Shown here one piece after another: positions 6,180 to 11,859 of a DNA stretch of 11,859 bases. The stretch covers positions 1 to 11,859 of the forward strand of contig JAGVEE010000229.1 of assembly GCA_020058405.1 (NCBI GenBank), read 5' to 3'. How positions within the stretch are numbered: the first letter of the stretch is position 1; every line of letters starts with the position of its first letter. Source of the DNA: Sphingobacteriales bacterium. GTDB taxonomy: Bacteria; Bacteroidota; Bacteroidia; Sphingobacteriales; Sphingobacteriaceae. The translations under genes were made by a program, and so were the position numbers. A model generated the notes under the pieces. That model worked only from the letters and a program-made list of their open reading frames with translations. It was not told the DNA's origin and did not search any database.

Positions 6180-9053
6180 TTATGCGTTTGTATCCATGTA
6201 ACTCTCTATAGGAGGGCAAGCACAAACTAAAGTTCTATCACCATAAGTGTCGTTCACTCTTGCAACAGATGGCCAAAATTTGTTGTTTTTTACCCAAGTT
6301 AATGGGAAAGCTGCTTTTTGGCGAGTATAAGAATGTTCCCATTCGTTGGCAGTAATTACTGCGGCAGTATGTGGTGCATTTTTTAAAACGTTATCTGTTT
6401 TATCTGCATTACCGTTTTCTACTTCTGTAATTTCGTTTCTAATAGAAATCATTGCATCGCAGAATCTATCTAATTCAGATTTTGGCTCACTTTCAGTAGG
6501 CTCTATCATTACAGTACCTGCCACTGGGAACGAAACAGTAGGAGCGTGGAAACCATAATCCATTAATCGTTTTGCAATATCAGTAACTTCAATGCCTGCA
6601 TTTTTAAACATACGGCAATCTAAAATCATTTCGTGTGCACAACGTCCGTTTGAACCAGAGTATAATACTTGGAATGAACTTTCTAAACGTGCTTTAATAT
6701 AATTTGCGTTTAAGATTGCATATTTAGTGGCATTGGTTAAACCTTCACCTCCCATCATTGCAATGTATGCATGAGAAATTAACAAGATGCTTGCAGATCC
6801 CCATGGTGCAGCAGATACAGCAGGAATTGCTTTTTCTCCTCCTGTTTTTACAATAGTATGTCCTGGTAAAAATGGTGCTAAATGTTTAGCAACTCCAATT
6901 GGGCCCATGCCTGGACCACCACCACCGTGTGGTATACAAAATGTTTTGTGCAAGTTTAAGTGGCAAACATCTGCACCAATTGCAGCCGGACTGGTTAATC
7001 CAACTTGTGCGTTCATATTTGCTCCGTCCATGTACACTTGGCCTCCGAATTCGTGTATCATCGCACAAATTTCTTGTATCGATTCTTCGAATACTCCGTG
7101 AGTAGATGGGTAGGTAACCATTAATGCAGCTAAATCATTTTTGTGAGCATCGGCATGTTTACGTAAATCTTCTACATCTATATTTCCTTTTTCATCACAC
7201 TTTGTAACTACAATTTTGAAGCCAGCCATTGCTGCACTCGCTGGGTTTGTACCGTGTGCCGATGAAGGTATTAAAACTACATTTCTGTGTCCTTCTCCTT
7301 TATCTTTTAAGTATTCACGGATAACCATTAAACCTGCATATTCTCCTTGTGCACCAGCATTTGGCTGTAAACTCATCGCATCAAAACCAGTAATTTCACA
7401 TAATGCAATTTCTAACTCATCAAAAATCTGCATGTATCCGCCTACTTGATCGGAAGGTGCAAATGGATGAAGCTTGCCAAATTCAGGCCATGTTACAGGT
7501 ACCATTTCAGTTGTAGCATTTAATTTCATGGTACAAGAACCCAATGCAATCATAGAATGGCATAATGATAAATCTTTTGCTTCTAATGATTTTATGTAAC
7601 GTAACATTTCATGTTCTGAATGGTACGAGTTAAAAACTGGGTGACTTAAAATTGCTGTTGTTCTGATATTTTCATTTCCTAATGAATGGGCAACAGTAGA
7701 ATTTGTAATAACGCCTTCATTTGCTTTCGCAACTATTCTTGCGAAAATATGTACAATCTCTTTTACATCTTCTAGGCTGGTTGTTTCATCTAAAGAAATA
7801 TAAACATTCTCGCCTTCGTATCTAAAATTCATTTCGTGGTCAATAGCATCTTTATGAATAGATGTTAATTTTTCGCCCGCATGAATTTCAAGTGTATCAA
7901 AATAATTTTTATTGTTTACAGTATATCCTAATGCTCTTAATGAATTCGCTAATGTTACGGTTAAGCCATGTATTTTTCCAGCAATCTTTTTCAAGCCATC
8001 TGGTCCGTGGTAAACAGAATACATAGAAGCCATAATTGCTAATAAAGCTTGGGCAGTACAGATGTTTGACGTTGCTTTATCTCTACGAATATGTTGTTCG
8101 CGAGTTTGTAATGCCATACGTAAAGCTTGGTTGTTTTGAGCATCAATAGTTACCCCAATAATTCTACCAGGCATCGAACGTTTGTATTCATCTTTAGTGG
8201 CAAAAAATGCAGCATGTGGTCCGCCGTATCCCATTGGAATACCAAATCTTTGCGATGAACCCACTACAATGTCGGCACCAAACTCAGATGGTGGAGCCAA
8301 TAAAATTAAGCTCATGATGTCTGCCGCAACGGTAAGTTTTATAGCTAATTCATGACAAGCTTTTCCGAATGCTCGGTAATCATAAATCTCTCCATTACCT
8401 GCAGGGTATTGTACAATTGCTCCGAAAATAGAATCGTTTAATTGCACCGTTTCATGGTTGCCAATTAATAGTTCAATTCCTAATGGATTAGAGCGTGTTT
8501 TTAAAATGTCGATAGTTTGAGGTAACACGTGCTCTGATACAAAAAATACATTTGCATTATCATTTTTACGTGTTGAGTATTGCATGAACATTGCCTCTGC
8601 AGCTGCTGTACCTTCGTCTAGTAAGGAAGCATTTGCAATTTGCATACCGGTTAAATCCATTACCATTGTTTGATAGTTTAACAATGCTTGTAATCTACCT
8701 TGTGCAATTTCTGCTTGGTATGGCGTGTATTGTGTGTACCATCCTGGATTTTCTAAAATATTTCTTTGAATAACGCCAGGGGTAATGCAATCAAAATATC
8801 CTTGTCCGATGTACGAACGAAAAACTTTATTTTTTGATGCCGTAATTTTTAGATCTTTTAAATAATCGAATTCTGATTTTGCAGCAGGTAAATCAAGTGC
8901 TTTTTTTAACCTGATTTTTGCGGGAACAGTTTCTTCAATTAATTGATCTACACTCTTAACACCAATAGTTTCGAGCATTTTTTGAGTGTCGTTTGCATTA
9001 GGAGAAATGTGTCTGCCTTCAAATGCTTCTTTGTAGTTTATATCTAAGTTCAT
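6180..9053 (-). CDS. gcvP: Glycine dehydrogenase (aminomethyl-transferring), P protein of the glycine cleavage system
   Basis: A 957-residue single-chain P protein. It uses pyridoxal phosphate to decarboxylate glycine and transfers the aminomethyl group to lipoylated H protein, feeding one-carbon units to tetrahydrofolate. Both homologous halves are present: the N-terminal half (about 10-440, with YIGQGYFDCITPGVIQRNI and SSQRFGIPMGYGGPHAAFFAT) and the C-terminal catalytic half (about 460-957). The latter includes SSAHGTNPASAAM (597-609), DGANMNAQVG (676-685) and the cofactor lysine K703 in LNLHKTFCIPHGGGGPGMGP. The conserved end GDRTLVCACPP is intact. The length equals that of the typical single-chain enzyme, in contrast to the split GcvPA/GcvPB form. 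The ATG at 9053 leads directly into the conserved F..RHI region (12-16). Partners gcvT and gcvH are not in the window. It lies 84 nt after pdxJ on the same strand and is closed by a strong terminator. Confidence 0.98.
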   Translation of the reverse strand: MNLDINYKEAFEGRHISPNANDTQKMLETIGVKSVDQLIEETVPAKIRLKKALDLPAAKSEFDYLKDLKITASKNKVFRSYIGQGYFDCITPGVIQRNILENPGWYTQYTPYQAEIAQGRLQALLNYQTMVMDLTGMQIANASLLDEGTAAAEAMFMQYSTRKNDNANVFFVSEHVLPQTIDILKTRSNPLGIELLIGNHETVQLNDSIFGAIVQYPAGNGEIYDYRAFGKACHELAIKLTVAADIMSLILLAPPSEFGADIVVGSSQRFGIPMGYGGPHAAFFATKDEYKRSMPGRIIGVTIDAQNNQALRMALQTREQHIRRDKATSNICTAQALLAIMASMYSVYHGPDGLKKIAGKIHGLTVTLANSLRALGYTVNNKNYFDTLEIHAGEKLTSIHKDAIDHEMNFRYEGENVYISLDETTSLEDVKEIVHIFARIVAKANEGVITNSTVAHSLGNENIRTTAILSHPVFNSYHSEHEMLRYIKSLEAKDLSLCHSMIALGSCTMKLNATTEMVPVTWPEFGKLHPFAPSDQVGGYMQIFDELEIALCEITGFDAMSLQPNAGAQGEYAGLMVIREYLKDKGEGHRNVVLIPSSAHGTNPASAAMAGFKIVVTKCDEKGNIDVEDLRKHADAHKNDLAALMVTYPSTHGVFEESIQEICAMIHEFGGQVYMDGANMNAQVGLTSPAAIGADVCHLNLHKTFCIPHGGGGPGMGPIGVAKHLAPFLPGHTIVKTGGEKAIPAVSAAPWGSASILLISHAYIAMMGGEGLTNATKYAILNANYIKARLESSFQVLYSGSNGRCAHEMILDCRMFKNAGIEVTDIAKRLMDYGFHAPTVSFPVAGTVMIEPTESEPKSELDRFCDAMISIRNEITEVENGNADKTDNVLKNAPHTAAVITANEWEHSYTRQKAAFPLTWVKNNKFWPSVARVNDTYGDRTLVCACPPIESYMDTNA

Positions 9054-9070
9054 GTGCGTTAAAATGGTGG

Positions 9071-9102
9071 CGCAAATTAGCTAAAAAAGCACTTATTTCC
9101 AA
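9071..9102 (-). promoter_or_regulatory. Possible promoter of gcvP
   Basis: On the minus strand TTG (9102 to 9100) is followed after 20 nt by TAATTTGCG (9079 to 9071). The second element is one base short of the TAnnTTTG spacing but otherwise resembles Bacteroidota -7 boxes. It would allow gcvP to be transcribed independently of pdxJ with a leader of about 12 nt. Confidence 0.35.
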
Positions 9103-9103
9103 T

Positions 9104-9131
9104 GCACAAGCATCGTAAAATACGATTGTGC
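9104..9131 (-). terminator. Hairpin between pdxJ and gcvP (weak terminator or processing site)
   Basis: GCACAA-gca-TCGTA (9104-9117) and TACGATTGTGC (9121-9131) pair over 11 bp with a 3-nt bulge and a 3-nt loop. It begins 7 nt after the pdxJ stop. On the minus strand no U run follows directly; a run of six T comes about 13 nt later. It is thus a poor classical terminator and may be leaky or act as an RNA-stabilising 3' structure. Confidence 0.5.
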
Positions 9132-9137
9132 AAATGT

Positions 9138-9854
9138 TTATAATAATTTACGCAAATACATTTGAATAGTGTTTTCTATGCCATAGTAAAGTGCATCGCA
9201 AATTAAAGCATGGCCTATAGAAACCTCAACTAAATTGGGGGCATTTTGTTTGAAATAAGCTAAGTTTTGTAGGTCTAAATCGTGACCGGCATTTAAACCT
9301 AAGCCAAGTTCTGCAGCTTTTTGGGCTGCTTTTATATAAGGAGCTATGGCTTTTTCTTTATCTTGATGAAAATGTTGGGCAAACGATTCTGTATATAATT
9401 CAATTCTATCTGTACCTGTAGTTTTGGCTGCTTCTACCATTTCAATACTTGGATCCACAAAAATAGAAACACGAATTCCTTTAGATTTAAATGTTGCAAT
9501 TATTTCTTTTAAATAATCTTGATGTTTAATGGTGTCCCAACCGTGGTTAGAAGTAAGTTGGTTTTCTGCATCGGGTACCAAAGTAACTTGAGTTGGTCTA
9601 TTGTTCAACACCAACTCTACAAATTTTTCTTCTTTCGGGTTTCCTTCAATATTAAATTCTGTTGTAATTACTTTTTTTAAATCATACACATCACTGTAAC
9701 GTATGTGTCGCTCATCTGGCCTCGGGTGAATAGTGATGCCTTGCGCACCAAACTTTTCACAATCCATTGCAAATTTTACCAAGTCTGGATTATTACCACC
9801 ACGAGCGTTTCGTAGGGTTGCTATTTTGTTAATGTTTACAGAGAGTTTGGCCAT
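9138..9854 (-). CDS. pdxJ: Pyridoxine 5'-phosphate synthase
   Basis: A 238-residue TIM-barrel enzyme of the DXP-dependent vitamin B6 pathway. It condenses 1-deoxy-D-xylulose 5-phosphate with 3-amino-2-oxopropyl phosphate to pyridoxine 5'-phosphate in the cytoplasm. Recognisable motifs are VNINKIATLRNARGG (6-20), HPRPDERHIR (43-52), TLVPD (91-95), IELYT (151-155), LNAGHDL (187-193) and VSIGHAL (211-217). The catalytic residues known for the E. coli enzyme (His45, Glu72, His193) correspond to H43, E70 and H191 here. The Asn-Ile-Asn-Lys motif, where E. coli has Asn-Ile-Asp-His, is what I recall as the Bacteroidota version. The length is normal and the ATG at 9854 begins right before the first strand. 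gcvP, whose product needs PLP, follows 84 nt downstream. A well-formed promoter and unusual TTCGAA repeats lie upstream. Confidence 0.97.
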   Translation of the reverse strand: MAKLSVNINKIATLRNARGGNNPDLVKFAMDCEKFGAQGITIHPRPDERHIRYSDVYDLKKVITTEFNIEGNPKEEKFVELVLNNRPTQVTLVPDAENQLTSNHGWDTIKHQDYLKEIIATFKSKGIRVSIFVDPSIEMVEAAKTTGTDRIELYTESFAQHFHQDKEKAIAPYIKAAQKAAELGLGLNAGHDLDLQNLAYFKQNAPNLVEVSIGHALICDALYYGIENTIQMYLRKLL

Positions 9855-9890
9855 ATTTTCGAAATGTCGAATTTTCGAAATGTCGAAAAT
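9855..9890. repeat. TTCGAA-rich tandem repeat in the pdxJ leader
   Basis: Two perfect 16-bp copies of TTTTCGAAATGTCGAA (9856-9871 and 9872-9887) abut each other and touch the pdxJ start codon. Read on the minus strand each copy contains ACATTTCGAAAAT, a 13-nt word that recurs on the opposite strand at 9988-10000. The unit is internally complementary (ATTTTCGA CATT TCGAAAAT), so the leader RNA can fold into one or two short hairpins immediately before the ATG. Confidence 0.8.
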
Positions 9891-9922
9891 CCGATTGGAG
9901 ATTTCTTATAAATTGATTGTTA

Positions 9923-9951
9923 CAAATCTAATCAATTTTATTCAATTCAAA
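9923..9951 (-). promoter_or_regulatory. Promoter of pdxJ
   Basis: On the minus strand TTTG (9951 to 9948), a 17-nt spacer, and TAGATTTG (9930 to 9923) match both elements of the Bacteroidota sigma consensus exactly. It is the best promoter in the window. The predicted leader is about 60 nt and includes the tandem repeat at 9855-9890. It lies in the unique segment between the two repeat blocks. Confidence 0.65.
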
Positions 9952-9965
9952 TTCGCCAGTTCGCT

Positions 9966-10003
9966 ATTTCGAAAATTCGAAAATTCAACATTTCGAAAAT
10001 TCG
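9966..10003. repeat. TTCGAA-rich repeat block, inverted relative to the pdxJ leader repeat
   Basis: Two abutting CGAAAATT units (9970-9985) are followed by CAACATTTCGAAAATTCG (9986-10003). With a 7-nt insertion the block aligns to the reverse complement of 9851-9885, ending in GGCC on both sides. The two blocks therefore form an imperfect inverted repeat around about 75 nt of unique DNA that holds the pdxJ promoter. The block starts only 12 nt after the serine hydrolase stop, and no conventional terminator is seen there. Confidence 0.7.
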
Positions 10004-10014
10004 GCCTTTCTATA

Positions 10015-11721
10015 CTAAAGTCGCTTGGCTTCCATTTTCCTCCCTTGTATAAGAAACAAGCTAATCACCTTACCATCGGCTGCAACATTAAAATCAATTT
10101 TTGCATCTACCACTTTTAAGAAAAAATTAGTGTTTGATGTTGGGTAAATTTCAAATTTCTGTTGTCCGGTTGCTTGGCAGAAAATACGATCACCTTCTAC
10201 GGTTACTTCTAAGATAAAACTTGGTGCTAATTCGTAACGACCTACATACGTGTTTAATATGGCTGCATCAACTTTAATACTCGCATTTGTAACAGGCAAT
10301 GGTGCATTTGTTAATTTACATATATCAGTTGGTCCAAATTGTAAAGGATATGATTGTACATCAAGCGCAAACACTTTGTTTTTTTTATCGCGTAGAAAAA
10401 CGAATCGTTGTGAACCACCATCAATAAAATAAGAATCTTTATCATAGGGCAGAAGCTCTAATTTTCCTCTTCCCGTTCTTTGTATAAATAATTTACCATT
10501 TTCAGAAGTAATATATCTGTAAATTTTTTCTTTGGTAGAATTACTTGTTACTCTACCTCCATCAAAATTAACTTCATAACTACCTACTAATTCATTATAA
10601 TCTGGTGTATTGCTAAGTTTCGCAGGATTGCCATCAGGTAATTCCAATAATGTGATAATTACATTAGCCATGGTTTTAGAAGGAGCGATTGTAGTGTTAT
10701 TACTAAGCATAATTACATAAATCTGATCTTCATTAATTCTAGCAGTTTCTGATAAAAATCCACCTATTGCTCCACCATGTTCTACAATGGTTTTATTGTT
10801 TATGGTATTAAGTCCCCAGCCAAATCCGTAATGAGTTGAACGACCGTCTAACAGTTTATATTCAGTGAATGCTAGTTTTACATTTTCTTTTGATATTATT
10901 TTACCCTCAGTTAATGCTTTATGCCATAAGTATAAATCACCTGTTGTTGATAAAATATCTCCTGCACCTAATGGCCAAGTCCAGCTGTATTCGGTAGACT
11001 TGCCAACTTTCTCATTTTCATCTGCATCATATCCATATGCTTTTTTCCCGTATATTTTTGTATTCGTTCCAAAGTATGTGTGTTTCATACCTGCAACATC
11101 AAAAATATTTTTTTGCATAAATTCATGAAGATCTATGCCAGTTACTTTTTCAATAATTAATCCTGCTAATACATAACCTGAATTTGAATAACTCCAAAAA
11201 GTATTAGGTTTAAATAAGAGTGCCGAATCTTCGAAACATTTTCTAATTTCTTCTTTGGTTTTATCAACTTTATACAAATCTCCAAAACTTTCCATTTCAG
11301 TAAAACTAGAAATGCCGGATGTATGTGAAAGTAAATTTGCGATGGTAATTTTTTCTCCATGGGTATTATAATTGGGCAAGTACGTTTTTATATCGGCATC
11401 TAATTTTACTTTACCTAACTCAACCAATTTCAACATGGCTATTGCTGTAAACTGTTTACTAACACTGCCAATTGCAAATATATGGTCTGGTTCTATTTTA
11501 ATCCCAAATTCCATCTCCGACATACCAATTCCTTTTTGCACTAAAATTTTATCTCCTTGTGCAATTAAATAAGATATACCAGGTTGGTCGTCTTTGTAAC
11601 TTTCGCTTATTATAGATTCAATTTTTTGAAGTTTTGCTTCTGAAATGCTGATTTTTTGTGCATTTATATTACTTATAGCTAATAGACTTAAAATGCTTAG
11701 TAGGAAGTATATTTTTTTCAT
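10015..11721 (-). CDS. Secreted beta-lactamase-fold serine hydrolase with DUF3471-type C-terminal repeats
   Basis: A 568-residue protein starting at the ATG at 11721, which gives a clean signal peptide (MKKIYFLLSILSLLAISNINAQ). An in-frame ATG at 11766 would add 15 residues ahead of it and is less likely. The catalytic domain (about 30-365) has the class C beta-lactamase/penicillin-binding-protein triad motifs: SVSK (S86, K89) as SxxK, YSN (178-180) as YxN, and HGG (315-317) in place of KTG. HGG-type members are usually esterases, D-aminopeptidases or peptidases rather than antibiotic-degrading enzymes. Two related beta-rich segments follow: NELVGSYEVNFDG from about 376 and LNTYVGRYELAP from about 489, the second being DUF3471-like. 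It is probably periplasmic or outer-membrane associated. Substrate unknown. It is upstream of pdxJ on the same strand, 160 nt away, and probably a separate unit. Confidence 0.92.
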   Translation of the reverse strand: MKKIYFLLSILSLLAISNINAQKISISEAKLQKIESIISESYKDDQPGISYLIAQGDKILVQKGIGMSEMEFGIKIEPDHIFAIGSVSKQFTAIAMLKLVELGKVKLDADIKTYLPNYNTHGEKITIANLLSHTSGISSFTEMESFGDLYKVDKTKEEIRKCFEDSALLFKPNTFWSYSNSGYVLAGLIIEKVTGIDLHEFMQKNIFDVAGMKHTYFGTNTKIYGKKAYGYDADENEKVGKSTEYSWTWPLGAGDILSTTGDLYLWHKALTEGKIISKENVKLAFTEYKLLDGRSTHYGFGWGLNTINNKTIVEHGGAIGGFLSETARINEDQIYVIMLSNNTTIAPSKTMANVIITLLELPDGNPAKLSNTPDYNELVGSYEVNFDGGRVTSNSTKEKIYRYITSENGKLFIQRTGRGKLELLPYDKDSYFIDGGSQRFVFLRDKKNKVFALDVQSYPLQFGPTDICKLTNAPLPVTNASIKVDAAILNTYVGRYELAPSFILEVTVEGDRIFCQATGQQKFEIYPTSNTNFFLKVVDAKIDFNVAADGKVISLFLIQGRKMEAKRL

Positions 11722-11783
11722 AACGCTTTTTTGACTTAGACGATACAAATTATTAAAAGGTTGCATTGTAATTTTAGAACTCT

Positions 11784-11810
11784 TAAATATAGAAATAAAA
11801 AAGGGGCAAA
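11784..11810 (-). promoter_or_regulatory. Tentative promoter of the serine hydrolase
   Basis: On the minus strand TTTG (11810 to 11807), a 15-nt spacer and TATATTTA (11791 to 11784) resemble the consensus, but the spacer is short and the -33 box lies inside the terminator hairpin. TAATAATTTG at 11755-11746 is another weak candidate. If the latter is used, the ATG at 11766 cannot be the start. Confidence 0.2.
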
Positions 11811-11830
11811 CCTTCCGATTTACCCCTTTT
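11793..11830 (-). terminator. Intrinsic terminator of a gene beyond the right edge
   Basis: Arms GGGGCAAACC (11803-11812) and GATTTACCCC (11817-11826) enclose a 4-nt TTCC loop. On the minus strand both imperfect positions become G-U wobbles, giving a 10-bp stem followed by TTTTTTATTT. On the plus strand these would be C-A mismatches. It therefore ends a minus-strand transcript entering from outside the window. Confidence 0.85.
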
Positions 11831-11837
11831 CATATTT

Positions 11838-11858
11838 CTAAATACTAAATACTAGTAT
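11838..11858. repeat. Short tandem repeat and palindrome at the right edge
   Basis: CTAAATA occurs twice in tandem (11838-11851), followed by the related CTAGTAT. ATACTAGTAT (11849-11858) is a 10-bp palindrome. The segment lies just outside the terminator, and the 33 nt available are too few to tell whether it is intergenic or the end of the next gene. Confidence 0.5.
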
Positions 11859-11859
11859 C

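Noticed and set aside
6787..7101. A plus-strand open frame of 104 codons inside gcvP, rich in Pro, Gly and Cys
   Set aside because: It is the mirror of the conserved glycine-rich cofactor region of gcvP; the composition follows from the opposite strand.
9054..9137. A possible glycine riboswitch upstream of gcvP
   Set aside because: The gap is only 84 nt and is filled by a simple hairpin and promoter-like elements; none of the conserved glycine aptamer core is recognisable.
10015..11721. Antibiotic-resistance beta-lactamase
   Set aside because: The SxxK and YxN motifs are present, but the third motif is HGG rather than KTG and there are long C-terminal repeat segments, as in esterase or peptidase relatives.
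11721..11766. An upstream ATG for the serine hydrolase
   Set aside because: It adds 15 residues before a standard signal peptide. It cannot be excluded, but the internal ATG fits secretion better.

Overview
The window looks like a chromosomal segment of a Bacteroidota bacterium. The DNA is AT-rich, roughly one third G+C by eye. The -7/-33 signals that can be seen fit the Bacteroidota pattern (TAnnTTTG with an upstream TTTG), and start codons lack strong Shine-Dalgarno sequences. The proteins carry lineage-typical features: a PdxJ with an Asn-Ile-Asn-Lys N-terminal motif, an HNLRAP-type histidine kinase paired with a small receiver protein, and a DUF3471-tailed serine hydrolase. Assignment below phylum is not possible from the sequence alone.

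Layout, left to right. (1) 1-1153, minus: N-terminal two thirds of RecJ, cut by the window edge. (2) 1258-2046, plus: a metallo-beta-lactamase-fold hydrolase, the only plus-strand gene. (3) 2018-4676, minus: a two-gene signalling operon. It encodes a membrane sensor kinase with a periplasmic NMT1/THI5-like substrate-binding domain and, 4 nt downstream, a stand-alone receiver protein whose 3' end overlaps the hydrolase gene by 29 nt. (4) 4770-6115, minus: two divergent YceI-family secreted proteins in tandem. (5) 6180-9854, minus: pdxJ (pyridoxine 5'-phosphate synthase) followed by gcvP (glycine decarboxylase P protein, itself a PLP enzyme). (6) 10015-11721, minus: a secreted beta-lactamase-fold serine hydrolase. 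A terminator for a gene beyond the right edge closes the window.

Most of the window is ordinary housekeeping and envelope content. There is no tRNA, rRNA, CRISPR array, transposase or phage gene, and no gene-free stretch longer than about 160 bases. The parts most worth a second look are the ligand-binding sensor kinase with its output-less receiver, and the 160-base pdxJ upstream region. In that region TTCGAA-rich tandem and inverted repeats bracket the best promoter in the window and form potential hairpins right up to the start codon. The pdxJ-gcvP adjacency pairs a cofactor biosynthesis gene with a major user of the cofactor.

Three strong intrinsic terminators (after yceI copy 1, after gcvP, and at the right edge) divide the minus strand into transcription units.
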